This document shows, in pieces, positions 52,162 through 61,028 of a DNA stretch of 64,000 nt. The stretch's first letter is position 1; the number at the start of each line of letters is the position of its first letter. Source of the DNA: Bacteroidota bacterium. GTDB lineage: Bacteria; Bacteroidota; Bacteroidia; Flavobacteriales_D; Crocinitomicaceae. Where the stretch lies: the NCBI GenBank assembly GCA_016192075.1, contig JACPUU010000021.1, forward strand, positions 124,001 through 188,000, read 5' to 3'. Under the pieces are notes generated by a model. That model was not told the origin of the DNA, made no database searches, and was given only the letters and a program-made list of their open reading frames with translations. A program made the position numbers and the translations under genes.

Positions 52162-52797
52162 ATGAAAAAAATAGTCTATTCCTTTGGAGTAATTGGCTTG
52201 TTGGTTTCATGCGGCGGATCAACTGAAGAAACGACTGCCTCTGAAAACAAGGACACCGTTTCGCAGGAGCCCGTTGTGATGGAAGAACCCGTTACCGAAA
52301 ATTCATTCGTACTGGAATCTGGTGCTGTTGGCGCTTTTAAAATTGGCGAGCCCTTATCGGCACTGCCAGATGCCCTTAAAAACCGGAAAGCCACTATTAT
52401 GGTTATGGAAGATGGAGAAGAGGTAGAACATGACCAGCACATTATCTTTAACAGTCTTGAAGATGTTGTAGAGCTGGTGATGGAAAAAAATGATGCAAAA
52501 GCTGAAGAAGATCTGAATATTCAGGAGATGAAAGTGGTCAGCAACTATTATGAAACCGCTGATGGAATTAAAGTAGGTGCAACCGTTTCTGAATTGGTTG
52601 TTGTATATCCTGATATAAAATTATACTACCTGGGTGCACGTGGTGAAATTATAGGTGAAACCAGCGCTTATACCGGCGTTCAGTTTGTGATTGATCCTTC
52701 AGGCTGCACCAAAAAGGTGAGTGGCAAAAAAGACATTTCACTTTCAGAAAGCAACTTTAAAGACGACGCCAAAATTCAATACATCCGCGTCTATTAA
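52162..52797 (+). CDS. Lipoprotein of unknown function
   Basis: A 211-residue lipoprotein (lipobox LVSC at Cys17, then GGSTEETTAS). An acidic linker leads to a domain with AFKIGEPLSALPDAL, KVVSNYYETADGIKVGATVSELVVVYPDIKLYYL and QFVIDPSGC. The repeated 'G-x-x-x-S-E-L' pattern resembles SmpA/BamE-like or bacterial lectin-type folds, but I cannot assign it. It has its own consensus promoter and a bidirectional terminator. Confidence 0.75.
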   Translation: MKKIVYSFGVIGLLVSCGGSTEETTASENKDTVSQEPVVMEEPVTENSFVLESGAVGAFKIGEPLSALPDALKNRKATIMVMEDGEEVEHDQHIIFNSLEDVVELVMEKNDAKAEEDLNIQEMKVVSNYYETADGIKVGATVSELVVVYPDIKLYYLGARGEIIGETSAYTGVQFVIDPSGCTKKVSGKKDISLSESNFKDDAKIQYIRVY

Positions 52798-52819
52798 AAT
52801 ACTATTCATGTGTGTAAAA

Positions 52820-52848
52820 AAGTCCTGGTTGTAAGCCAGGACTTTTTT
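52820..52848. terminator. Bidirectional terminator between convergent lipoprotein genes
   Basis: Stem AAGTCCTGG/CCAGGACTT, a 7-nt loop and T-runs on both strands (six T after, six A before). Confidence 0.85.
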
Positions 52849-52850
52849 AT

Positions 52851-53414
52851 TTAAAGGCATTTTTCTTTCTGAATGGTGAATGATTCAAATTGTTCATTAT
52901 CACCAAATTTTTTAGTCTTATCAAAGAAGTCACCAAAGGTGCAAAAACCAGCAGTCTGATTCCAGAAATAACTGACTTCGTATATTTCATTATCGGGATA
53001 AGTGGCTTTGGTTACCACAAAAATTCCCTCTTGCAAAACCTGTCCTTCAACCGTTTGTAAATTAGCTGTCATGTTCATCACGTTCCAGAATTCCCCGTCC
53101 TGCCCGTAGAATGTTTCTATCTGCCAGGTGCTGTCAGTCTGCGCCAGTTTCCAATAGGGATGTCCCATATTACAGTACTCTGTATAAATATGCTCTTTGC
53201 CTTTCACGGTAATTTCTACCCAGTGTTTTGGAAAAGCCTGAATGGTTTCTTCAAATGAACTGTCTGCCTGCATCAGCTCCTGATCAGGGTCGGTAACCTG
53301 CCCGTCCGTATTCGTCAGCGGGTTGTCAGGGGTATGGTCTTGTATTGGTTCAGGGTCTGAAGCACAGCTTGCTGCCAGTGCAATTAAAACTATCAGATAA
53401 AAAATTGATCGCAT
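52851..53414 (-). CDS. Lipoprotein of unknown function
   Basis: A 187-residue lipoprotein (lipobox LAASC at Cys17), then an acidic, Asp/Thr/Pro-rich linker and a C-terminal domain with HIYTEYCNMGHPYWKL, TFYGQDGEFWNVMNM and FWNQTAGFCTFGDFFDKT. Several cysteines in the mature part could form disulfides. No family recognised. A near -7 element (TATCTTTA, minus strand 53444-53437) lies upstream. It ends against the bidirectional terminator. Confidence 0.7.
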   Translation of the reverse strand: MRSIFYLIVLIALAASCASDPEPIQDHTPDNPLTNTDGQVTDPDQELMQADSSFEETIQAFPKHWVEITVKGKEHIYTEYCNMGHPYWKLAQTDSTWQIETFYGQDGEFWNVMNMTANLQTVEGQVLQEGIFVVTKATYPDNEIYEVSYFWNQTAGFCTFGDFFDKTKKFGDNEQFESFTIQKEKCL

Positions 53415-53494
53415 AGGGAAAATGTATTCTGTTTTGTAAAGATAATTTAAATGCTTTTGTATACTTTTAGAAAATTGTGCAAGACTAAAACCTT

Positions 53495-53881
53495 ATGGAT
53501 TCAATTCAAGTTTCATGCGTATTGCCGGTTGATCCGGCTACTATTTACCGTGACTGGCTGTCAACCAAAGCACATACTCTTTTTACCGGCGGTGCCGCCA
53601 AGATAGAGCCTTTTGTAGGTGGCAAACACAGTGCCTGGGACGGTTATATCTGGGGTGAAACGCTGGAACTTGAAAGCGGAAAACGCATTGTTCAATCGTG
53701 GACCACATCTAATTTTCCGGATGGGGCCGAACCTTCAAGACTTGAAATAAACCTGGAGACTGACCCTGAAGGCTGCAAAATTACCCTGTTACACACCAAC
53801 ATTCCAGATGGACAAGGGCCGGAATACGAACAAGGCTGGCAAGATCATTATTTCAGCCCCATGCTGGATTACTATTCCTAG
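53495..53881 (+). CDS. AHSA1/SRPBCC-domain protein
   Basis: A 128-residue single-domain protein of the START/Bet v1-like superfamily: VSCVLPVDPATIYRDWLS, WDGYIWGETLELESGKRIVQSW, LEINLETDPEGCKITLLHTNIP and QGWQDHYFSPMLDYY, which is typical of 'activator of Hsp90 ATPase 1-like' proteins. These are small cytosolic hydrophobic-ligand binders of mostly unknown function. It stands alone, divergent from the lipoprotein gene. Confidence 0.85.
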   Translation: MDSIQVSCVLPVDPATIYRDWLSTKAHTLFTGGAAKIEPFVGGKHSAWDGYIWGETLELESGKRIVQSWTTSNFPDGAEPSRLEINLETDPEGCKITLLHTNIPDGQGPEYEQGWQDHYFSPMLDYYS

Positions 53882-54028
53882 CAACCGGCTGAATTTTTTA
53901 GCTGAATCCCTTCTTTCTTTAATGAATTCTGTTTTTGCGATTACCGCAAATGCTCTTTTTGCGTGCGAAAATCAATTTTAACCGCCGGTCCAATTGCCGC
54001 ATCTTTGACTCAACAAAAAAACAAAAAG

Positions 54029-54349
54029 ATGAAAACGTACCTATTCTTTATCACCCTCTTTTTTATTTCCTCAGGGTCTTTTGCGCAAAACAGCACTTCA
54101 ACAAACCTTGAAAATGAAGCGGTAACACCGACGTATCTGCCCGAAAAAGAAGAAACTCCCTTTTATTTCAGTGGCCTCGCAAATACAGCATCCGAAAATC
54201 AGCCAACTGAAAAAAATACGCTGGCCAAAGGAGAAGTAGCTGCCTTGGTCATAGCCGGTTTCGTAGTAAGTGCAAACGTTGTTTTGGTAGTCGTTATTAA
54301 ACAGGCCTTAGACAACCTGAACAAAAAAACCATTCATTTTACGTTGTAG
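54029..54349 (+). CDS. Small secreted or membrane protein of unknown function
   Basis: A 106-residue protein with a signal peptide (MKTYLFFITLFFISSGSFAQ) and a C-terminal membrane helix (VAALVIAGFVVSANVVLVVVIKQ). The part between is short, polar and low complexity. I chose the ATG at 54029 because it begins the signal peptide; an earlier in-frame start would add 22 hydrophilic residues. A near -7 element (CATCTTTG) lies at 54000-54007. Confidence 0.65.
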   Translation: MKTYLFFITLFFISSGSFAQNSTSTNLENEAVTPTYLPEKEETPFYFSGLANTASENQPTEKNTLAKGEVAALVIAGFVVSANVVLVVVIKQALDNLNKKTIHFTL

Positions 54350-54396
54350 CCTGTTCAGCTAAATGAAGTCCGCTATCTAAATATCCACCATGGGCC

Positions 54397-55413
54397 TTAA
54401 AAGCAGTAGCGCAGAAAGTCAGCAACCAACGTTGCACTTGAAATGTGAACATCGGCAAAATATTCACTCAGGCTAATGCGGACACCTGCCAGGTCATTAT
54501 TCATAAAATCTGACTTATACAGGGTAATTTCTGTCTGAAAGGTTGCTTTTTCAGAATTTGAGGGTTCACCGGTGTGTTTAAAGGTTTTGATGGCACCGTC
54601 TTTAAATTTAAACAGTACATAACTTTTTGCATTGGCATTTCCCAAATCAAGTGCATGTGACAAATAGAGCGTGAGCTTATCACCATTAAGGCCCAATTGA
54701 ACCATTAATTTATGCGGTGACGACCCAATTTCACGCAGTTTAGAAAGCTTTAGCGGTTCACCAGCTGCGTTCAGGGTGTCTTTTTCAAATTCACATTTCA
54801 GCGTGCCGCTCATAATAACAGTAGAGCCTGAACCTGAAATAAAAGAAGCGCCTGAACCGTCAGGCAGCAGCAACGTCTCCCGTTCTGAATCAAAATTCAG
54901 GTTGTCTACACCAACCGATTCTGCAATACACAGCGCGCCGGCCAGAATACGGGTTTGATCAGCCGGATCAATTTCATATTCCTGCCGTGAACCAAGCAGC
55001 CTGATTTTAACCAGCTTGTCTGTATAAAACCGTTCAGCATCTGCCTTTGTGTAGACACGGCAGTTGGCATGCGTAATGAATTCACTGCCCTCTTTGATTT
55101 TAGACATTTGTTCAATTTGCAGGGTCAGCTCTTCATCATTCGCAAAAACCAAAATGATGTCTGAACCAAAAACCAGGTCTTGTGACCGGCCTGATGTAAG
55201 GTGAAAAAAGAACCGGTTGTTATCAATGACCCTGAATGAGGCCGAGCGCGAATCTACCACCGTTGGCTGTGAAAAAACCGTGCGCTGTGAAAAAATGGCC
55301 GGTTCGTTTGTGAAATCATCCACGGCGCCTTTTTCAAGATACTTATTACAACTCTGCGCCATGGAAACTGCTGAAAAAAGCAGTCCGGCCAGTAATGAAA
55401 AAATGTGTTTCAT
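54397..55413 (-). CDS. Secreted protein of unknown function
   Basis: A 338-residue protein with a signal peptide (MKHIFSLLAGLLFSAVSMAQ). It appears to consist of two similar beta-rich halves, each with a strand-turn 'F-x-x-D-x-x-L' pattern (LVFGSDIILVFANDEELTLQ and SYVLFKFKDGAIKTFKH), and contains several cysteines. No family assigned. It has an exact -7 promoter element 17 nt upstream. Confidence 0.7.
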   Translation of the reverse strand: MKHIFSLLAGLLFSAVSMAQSCNKYLEKGAVDDFTNEPAIFSQRTVFSQPTVVDSRSASFRVIDNNRFFFHLTSGRSQDLVFGSDIILVFANDEELTLQIEQMSKIKEGSEFITHANCRVYTKADAERFYTDKLVKIRLLGSRQEYEIDPADQTRILAGALCIAESVGVDNLNFDSERETLLLPDGSGASFISGSGSTVIMSGTLKCEFEKDTLNAAGEPLKLSKLREIGSSPHKLMVQLGLNGDKLTLYLSHALDLGNANAKSYVLFKFKDGAIKTFKHTGEPSNSEKATFQTEITLYKSDFMNNDLAGVRISLSEYFADVHISSATLVADFLRYCF

Positions 55414-55430
55414 AAAATTTATACCAGCAA

Positions 55431-55438
55431 CAAATATA
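55431..55438 (-). promoter_or_regulatory. Promoter -7 element of the secreted protein gene
   Basis: TATATTTG on the minus strand, full consensus, 17 nt before the ATG at 55413. Confidence 0.45.
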
Positions 55439-55610
55439 CCAGATAATCAAAACAGATAACGCTCCAGCCGGGCACAGGCTGAATATTCCATCATTCAAAA
55501 ATAAATACCCTCAGGTGCAGCTGCCAGCTACCGGTATAAATTGCGCTGCTTTTTTTCATGCGCGGCTGCCGCAATTTTCTGTAAATTCGTTTTCACAATC
55601 TATTTCACTC

Positions 55611-56867
55611 ATGAGCAAAACCAAAGATTACGCATTTACAGTTGCAGAACGTTTCATCAATTATGTCAAAATTGACACCGAGGCAGATCCAAAATCAACC
55701 TCGTTTCCATCAAGCATGAAACAAAAAGACCTGGCACAGGTATTGGTCAAAGAACTGCATGCTATGGGTATCGAAGATGCTGAAATGGATGAGTGGGGCT
55801 ATGTCTTTGCCACCATCCACGCCAACACCAAAAAAGAGCATGTACCTACGCTTTGTTTTTGTTCGCACATGGATACAGCGCCGGATTGCTCAGGTAAAAA
55901 TGTGAAACCCATTTTGCATCATAAATACAACGGTGAACCTATTACATTGCCAGATGATACCACCCAGATTATCACCACTGAAAAACATCCGTATTTAAAA
56001 GAAAAAACGGGTGATGATATTATCACCGCCAGCGGACTTACGTTGTTGGGTGCCGATGACAAGGCGGGCGTTGCCATTATTATGGATTTTGCACACTTTA
56101 TGGTTAAAAATCCGCAGATTGAACATGGCAAAATACGCCTGCTGTTTACCCCTGACGAAGAAGTGGGACGCGGTGTAGAACACCTTGATATGATTAAGCT
56201 GGATGCTGATTATGGCTATACATTGGATGGCGGTGAATTAGGTTCTATTGAAGATGAAAGTTTTTCAGCCGACTCGGTTGAAGTAACCATTCACGGCATT
56301 TCTGCACACCCAGGTTATGCTAAGGGAAAGATGAAACACGCCATTAAAATTGCAGCCGAATTTGTGGATGAATTACCCAAAGATTCCTGGTCGCCCGAAA
56401 CCACCTCAGACCGCCAGGGATTTGTTCACCCAACGGTATTTAACGGGTTACTTGAAAAGGCCACGGTTGGTTTTATTATACGTGATCATGAAACCGCTAA
56501 ACTGAAAGAATATGAAGACCGGCTGAAAGCTATTTTAGATAAGGTCATTGCAAAGTATCCGGGTGTTACATCGGAATTTAAAGTGAAAGAACAATACCGC
56601 AACATGAAAGAGGTGATTCGCACTGTTCCGTTTGTAACCGATTACGCCATTGAAGCCATGAAACGGGTGGGCATTACACCAAAACCCGTAATCATTCGCG
56701 GTGGCACTGACGGTTCGCGTTTATCATTTATGGGGCTGCCCTGCCCGAATTTATTTACCGGTGAAATGGGCATCCATTCCCGCCACGAATATGTGAGTGT
56801 GCAGGACATGCAAAAAGCGGTTCAAACGATGGTAGAGCTGGTGGGGATTTGGTGTGAGAAGAATTAA
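55611..56867 (+). CDS. pepT: Peptidase T (tripeptidase)
   Basis: A 418-residue M20B zinc aminopeptidase that releases the N-terminal residue of tripeptides in the cytosol. The metal ligands and catalytic residues are in place: CFCSHMDTAPD, LLGADDKAG, FTPDEEVGRG, YTLDGGELG and GIHSRHEYV. I placed the start at MSKTKDYAF (55611), where family similarity begins; the frame is open 96 nt upstream but adds a Cys-rich tail with no support. Usual length is about 410, so it is complete. Confidence 0.93.
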   Translation: MSKTKDYAFTVAERFINYVKIDTEADPKSTSFPSSMKQKDLAQVLVKELHAMGIEDAEMDEWGYVFATIHANTKKEHVPTLCFCSHMDTAPDCSGKNVKPILHHKYNGEPITLPDDTTQIITTEKHPYLKEKTGDDIITASGLTLLGADDKAGVAIIMDFAHFMVKNPQIEHGKIRLLFTPDEEVGRGVEHLDMIKLDADYGYTLDGGELGSIEDESFSADSVEVTIHGISAHPGYAKGKMKHAIKIAAEFVDELPKDSWSPETTSDRQGFVHPTVFNGLLEKATVGFIIRDHETAKLKEYEDRLKAILDKVIAKYPGVTSEFKVKEQYRNMKEVIRTVPFVTDYAIEAMKRVGITPKPVIIRGGTDGSRLSFMGLPCPNLFTGEMGIHSRHEYVSVQDMQKAVQTMVELVGIWCEKN

Positions 56868-56882
56868 TTAACCCAATAAAGC

Positions 56883-57482
56883 ATGTTCTCTATAAGATTT
56901 TGCATTCTATCAATTATTTCTTTATTATTTTCTGTTGCAAAAGGAATCGAACATCAGGTAGTTGTTTTCGAGAATATTGGTTTTTGTGACCTGAATGGAG
57001 ATAATGAACTTTTATTGGGGGACCGTATTTTAACAGAAGTTGATTATCGTACGCTGAGTCCTTTTATCAAAGACTCTACTTATACAGAACTTGATAATGC
57101 GCATCTGTATGATGAGAATTGGAGAGAAGGAAAAAACAATGTAATATTTGACTGTAAAGATTCATTGGACTTAGACCTGTTGGTGACAATTATTGAGGCA
57201 TGCACGAAGAAGTTGCTGTTTCTTAACAATAGGCTGTTTTATAACTATGATATCAGTAACAGGGCTAAATCACTTTTACCCGGCAGTCTGCAAATAAGAA
57301 TATATGATGAAACGGGAAAACTTTCTCATCATTATTATAGCGAAGGCATTGTAAACACAACCAAATGGATGCATTACCTCGCTGAAAAATCAACGCTTAT
57401 TCCGGCATTAAAAACCTGGGGCATGGATAAATTTTTAATTGGAACGGCTGAGCTGCTACAAGAATCCTGCATTGGAGAGTAA
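56883..57482 (+). CDS. Secreted protein of unknown function
   Basis: A 199-residue protein with a hydrophobic N-terminal signal (MFSIRFCILSIISLLFSVAKG) and no domain I know. The mature part is acidic (DLNGDNELLLGDRILTEVDY, YDENWREGKNN). Its DNA is visibly more AT-rich than pepT just upstream (16 nt before), which may reflect recent acquisition or weak constraint. It has no paralogue in the window. Confidence 0.55.
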   Translation: MFSIRFCILSIISLLFSVAKGIEHQVVVFENIGFCDLNGDNELLLGDRILTEVDYRTLSPFIKDSTYTELDNAHLYDENWREGKNNVIFDCKDSLDLDLLVTIIEACTKKLLFLNNRLFYNYDISNRAKSLLPGSLQIRIYDETGKLSHHYYSEGIVNTTKWMHYLAEKSTLIPALKTWGMDKFLIGTAELLQESCIGE

Positions 57483-57689
57483 ATGCACCTTTGCCGCGCA
57501 ACTGGCACGTAAAAAAGAACCGAAAAACCTATACGGTAGCCCTTTTCAAGTATCTGCCTGCCGGTTTATTTTATTTCTTTTACTTTTAAATTACGCTGCA
57601 AAACAAAAACCGCAAAACCGAATACTGAAGAGCGAGATCTGATGTGACAACAGGACAGCATCGTGATTACTCTTCAACAACAATTGGTT

Positions 57690-57740
57690 GCCACGAATAA
57701 AAACGAATTAATTTGGTAAAAAATTCGTGCATTCGTGACG
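57690..57740. repeat. Palindromic intergenic repeat of the 'CACGAAT' type
   Basis: GCCACGAAT (57690-57698) faces ATTCGTGAC (57731-57739), with further CGAAT/ATTCG pairs between. From memory this element, often ending in GCCACGAAT, is scattered through many Bacteroidota genomes. The rest of the 57483-57802 gap holds nothing I recognise. Confidence 0.5.
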
Positions 57741-57802
57741 ACAAAAAAGCATTGTAACCTAATTAATTTTCAGCATTATTAAATAGTTCTCTTCTCCTTC
57801 AA

Positions 57803-59011
57803 ATGCTGCTGAAATTTTTACCCATCTCCCTCATTGTATTTATCATCACGGGCTGTTTCAAAGAAACACACCAGGAAGGCTGGGAATACAACAACCCCCA
57901 AAACGGCGGCTTTGAAAAGGTGCCTTTTTACGAGCAGGAAACCCCACCCGACATGGTATTGATTGAAGGCGGGGCTTTGGCTGTTAAAACTACTGCGGGT
58001 ACATCTGACAGCGTTATTTGCGCACATTTTTACATCTCCCGGTATGAAGAAACAAACGGGCAGTACCTGGCCTATGTCTCTTACCTGAAAAAATATTACT
58101 CCCTTACCACGTATCAAAATGCATTGCCTGATACCACGGTGTGGCAACATGAAAACCTGCCTGATTCAGCAAAAAAATACCTGCTTGAAAATTATTTCCG
58201 CAACCCGCTCTACAAAGATTATCCGGTGGTAGGGGTTTCACCCGAACAAGTGAAAAACTATGCCGCCTGGAAAACGGACCGGATAAATGAATTCATTTTA
58301 ATTCGTGAAGAAATTTTTGCTTATACCGAACCCCTGGATTCATCCACTGTTTTCGCTACTGAAAAATACCTGACAACAGGTTATTATGCACCAGACGAAC
58401 CCGGGCTGATTGATCTGAATCCGGAAAAAAAAGGACTGTTTCAAAAAAATGTTCATGGGGAGCGCCTTATCCGTTTTGAAGATGGCATTTTAATGCCCCG
58501 GTACCGGCTGGTTGGTTGGAATGAATGGCTCCAGGCTGCTTTGGCTATTGGTGACGGAAAACCGGGTTACATCAAAACATTACCGGAAGAAACGTACGGT
58601 AAAAAAATACGTGCACATCATTTTGGTTTTTTGAAAGTGACATCAACCAAACAGAAGCATCAGAAATCAGGTATTCCGGTGCTGCCTGTTCTGCAGAAAA
58701 TTGGAACCGTGTATGCCGGTATACCTGACAATTATGGTGTTTACGGCCTTTCAGCCGGTGTGCGTGAAATGGTTCAGTTAGATGATTCAGTGTATGGCGT
58801 TGCCGGAGGCTGCTGGAAAGAAGCAGAAAATTATGCCGCCGTTTACAAAAAAACAAACCGGGATAGCCTGACCTATACCCTGCCCCGGGAAGTAAAAACA
58901 CCTGACACCATTGCCCCACAAGCACCCGGTGTTTACGGATTCCGGTTAGCCATGGACCGCTTTGGTGATCCGCAAGGATACCAGCCCACCCGCCGGGTAA
59001 AAGGAAAATAG
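57803..59011 (+). CDS. GldJ-like lipoprotein with a formylglycine-generating-enzyme (SUMF1) fold
   Basis: A 402-residue lipoprotein (lipobox ITGC at Cys18). After GWEYNNPQNGGFEKVPF it follows the gliding protein GldJ: MVLIEGG, NALPDTTVWQ, NPLYKDYPVVGVSPEQVKNYAAWKTDRINE, DGILMPRYRLVGWNEW and the final GFRLAM. These are landmarks of the FGE-sulfatase fold in GldJ/GldK. GldJ itself is about 560 residues and the usual MPRYRLPTEAEWEYAA core is partly altered (RYRLVGWNEWLQAA), so I call it a paralogue, probably non-enzymatic and outer-membrane linked. It lies far from gldH. Confidence 0.75.
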   Translation: MLLKFLPISLIVFIITGCFKETHQEGWEYNNPQNGGFEKVPFYEQETPPDMVLIEGGALAVKTTAGTSDSVICAHFYISRYEETNGQYLAYVSYLKKYYSLTTYQNALPDTTVWQHENLPDSAKKYLLENYFRNPLYKDYPVVGVSPEQVKNYAAWKTDRINEFILIREEIFAYTEPLDSSTVFATEKYLTTGYYAPDEPGLIDLNPEKKGLFQKNVHGERLIRFEDGILMPRYRLVGWNEWLQAALAIGDGKPGYIKTLPEETYGKKIRAHHFGFLKVTSTKQKHQKSGIPVLPVLQKIGTVYAGIPDNYGVYGLSAGVREMVQLDDSVYGVAGGCWKEAENYAAVYKKTNRDSLTYTLPREVKTPDTIAPQAPGVYGFRLAMDRFGDPQGYQPTRRVKGK

Positions 59012-59090
59012 CGAGTATCGCTGAGTAACTGTTTAAATTTGGTTTTTTGATCAAAAATATTCCCGCAACGCTTGCGTAGAGGATTTTGCC

Positions 59091-59350
59091 GAGACCCGCT
59101 GAGTTTGTATGCATCAACTTTTTCTCTGTTACCTCAGCGCCTTCCCGGTGGCCCTCTGCGGTTACGAAATTAGTTACCATACATAGGCCTGTGTTTTTAC
59201 CGCAGAGAATACGCAGAGACCTGCTGAGTTTGTATGCATCAAATTTTTCTCCGCGTGGCCTCAGCGCCTACCCAGCGGCCCTCTGCGGTTACGAAATTAG
59301 TTACCATCAATACAACTGTTTTTACCGCCTGCTGAGTTGTCTGCGTCAAA
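59091..59350. repeat. Intergenic direct repeats of the 'CTCTGCGG' type
   Basis: Copy 1 (59091-59180) and copy 2 (59216-59307) are nearly identical, running from GAGAC..GCTGAGTTTGTATGCATC to ACGAAATTAGTTACCAT; a truncated third copy begins at about 59328. Inverted CCGCAGAG/CTCTGCGG segments occur in the set. Similar units are, from memory, common in several phyla. The 59012-59435 gap has no gene. Confidence 0.75.
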
Positions 59351-59435
59351 ATGCTATCTGCAAATCAGCGGGGAAGCGTGGTAGCTGTCAAATAATACCG
59401 TATCTTTAAATAACACTAATCCCTCCCGTGCCGCC

Positions 59436-59798
59436 ATGCAACGAAAGGTACTTTTTATACTGCCGGTCATTTTGATTTCATACAACCTCCTGTCATTTAT
59501 GTTGTCTGCAGATGAGCCGCTCATTAAATGGCGCAAAATTGACACCGAACAAAAAGCGCGCACTGAAATGGATAAACTGATTTTACCGGCAAGTAATTTT
59601 GAGGTCGATTACACCTTGTTATCACACCAAAAACACGAATGGCTTTCAGCAGCCGGTGATTCGGTAATCTATTTTCATTCACCTTACGTTTCAGTTCACC
59701 CACTTGCTATGGTGGCGCGCAAATGGATGTATACCTTTCATTTCACCGCTGAAAAACTAACCGGTTTTTCTGTGGAAAGAGGGTTGCTTGGACCCTGA
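59436..59798 (+). CDS. Small exported or membrane protein of unknown function
   Basis: A 120-residue protein with an N-terminal hydrophobic segment (VLFILPVILISYNLLSFML) and a charged C-terminal region (EPLIKWRKIDTEQKARTEM, HEWLSAAGDSVIYFHSPYVSV). No family or motif is recognised. A one-mismatch -7 element (TATCTTTA) lies about 30 nt before the ATG. It may form a short cluster with the next genes. Confidence 0.55.
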   Translation: MQRKVLFILPVILISYNLLSFMLSADEPLIKWRKIDTEQKARTEMDKLILPASNFEVDYTLLSHQKHEWLSAAGDSVIYFHSPYVSVHPLAMVARKWMYTFHFTAEKLTGFSVERGLLGP

Positions 59799-59846
59799 TT
59801 GGTTCAGACATAGTTAACCCGATCCAGCATCTGAACATAACCCATT

Positions 59847-60212
59847 ATGCCTAAAGAAACCAATCAAACTTACGATTACATCTGTTTTACAGACCTTGTT
59901 TATGAATCTCAGCCGGCACAGCAAAAGGCCATTGAAACAAAACTAAAACGGCGGCTTAAGTATCATAAACTGGGCGCTTACAACCAGGCCAGGGTAGATT
60001 ATATACGCAAGCTTAAAAATGAACTCTGTGCTGAAATTACTGCCGCCTCTGCTTCAAAATACTATACTGCTTCTGAATCAGGATTTGCTGAAATGCGTGA
60101 TTTCAATACCGCGCTGATGAACGATGAATATGGGGCAAAGTACACTGAAATAGATGCTGACGAACTGAGTGCCATGATTGGGTTTGCCATTTATAGTTAT
60201 TACCTGCGGTAA
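59847..60212 (+). CDS. Small cytosolic protein of unknown function
   Basis: A 121-residue helical protein without signal or membrane segment. It is rich in Lys, Tyr and Ala (AIETKLKRRLKYHKLGAYN, RVDYIRKLKNELCAEITAA). No family is recognised. The codon use resembles its neighbours. It lies 48 nt after the previous small gene on the same strand. Confidence 0.55.
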   Translation: MPKETNQTYDYICFTDLVYESQPAQQKAIETKLKRRLKYHKLGAYNQARVDYIRKLKNELCAEITAASASKYYTASESGFAEMRDFNTALMNDEYGAKYTEIDADELSAMIGFAIYSYYLR

Positions 60213-60287
60213 CCAGCAGAAAATACGGCTCAATGTTGTATCTTTAAACGGTCATAACCAGCAACCCGCACTAAAAACCCAACGCCT

Positions 60288-60461
60288 GTGAACGCACTCA
60301 AAAAAATAGTTTTAGTTATTCTGCTTTTATTAAATGCAGCCGTACTGCTAGGCCAGGTTTGGCCCGAGGGAGCGCCGCCTTTTGCGCAGAGCGTAAACAT
60401 CACCTTTTTGTGTTTAAGCCTGCTTGTTTTTTTGTACCTGCTGATTCGTAAATCACACTAA
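60288..60461 (+). CDS. 57-residue two-helix membrane protein
   Basis: An ORF from a GTG at 60288 to a TAA at 60461 encoding MNALKKIVLVILLLLNAAVL and, after a short polar loop (WPEGAPPFAQS), a second helix (ITFLCLSLLVFLYLLI) with a basic end RKSH. The charge pattern gives N-in/C-in topology. A near -7 element (TATCTTTA, 60239-60246) lies 41 nt upstream. No family is recognised. The helix pattern supports coding. Confidence 0.5.
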   Translation: MNALKKIVLVILLLLNAAVLLGQVWPEGAPPFAQSVNITFLCLSLLVFLYLLIRKSH

Positions 60462-60482
60462 AATGCCTTTGCCGCCTGCCCG

Positions 60483-60953
60483 ATGATAACTGTTAAACAC
60501 ACCGACTCTAACGACCCCGGCTTTCAGCATCTGGTAAAATTACTCGACCGTTACCTGGCAGAAATGGATGGCGACGAACATGCCTTTTATGCCCAATACA
60601 ATAAATCTGACAGTTTAAAGCACGTAGTGGTGGTCTACGACCAGGAAAAAGCTATTGGCTGCGGGGCCATTAAACCTTTTGACACGCATACCCTGGAACT
60701 GAAACGCATGTATGTTTTGCCTGAAACCCGTAACCGTGGAATTGCACAGAAAATTCTGAACGAACTTGAATCCCTGGCGCGTAAACTTGGCTTTGAAAAA
60801 TGCATTCTGGAAACCGGCAAAAAACAAACAGCGGCAATTGCTTTGTACCAGAAGTGCGGATACCTTCAAATTCCCAATTACGGACAATATGCCGGAGCAC
60901 AGAACAGTCTTTGTTTTGAGAAATATGTTGGCACCGCGCCTGGCAGCAACTAA
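60483..60953 (+). CDS. GNAT-family N-acetyltransferase
   Basis: A 156-residue acetyltransferase. The acetyl-CoA loop is visible as VLPETRNRGIAQKILNELE (the R-x-x-G-x-A form), preceded by ELKRMY and followed by KCILETGKKQTAAIALYQKCGY, the usual motif B. Substrate unknown. It starts 21 nt after the small membrane ORF. The C-terminal QNSLCFEKYV is a typical closing strand. Confidence 0.9.
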   Translation: MITVKHTDSNDPGFQHLVKLLDRYLAEMDGDEHAFYAQYNKSDSLKHVVVVYDQEKAIGCGAIKPFDTHTLELKRMYVLPETRNRGIAQKILNELESLARKLGFEKCILETGKKQTAAIALYQKCGYLQIPNYGQYAGAQNSLCFEKYVGTAPGSN

Positions 60954-61028
60954 ATTTGGGTACGTTTATCTTTGATCTATAAGGCCCGCGTTCATAGCGG
61001 AATCTCCCGTTAAAATCAATTTCTTTAA

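Noticed and set aside
57439-57642. 67-residue open frame overlapping the end of the AT-rich secreted-protein gene
   Set aside because: Its first part shadows the upstream gene and the rest has no domain or promoter.
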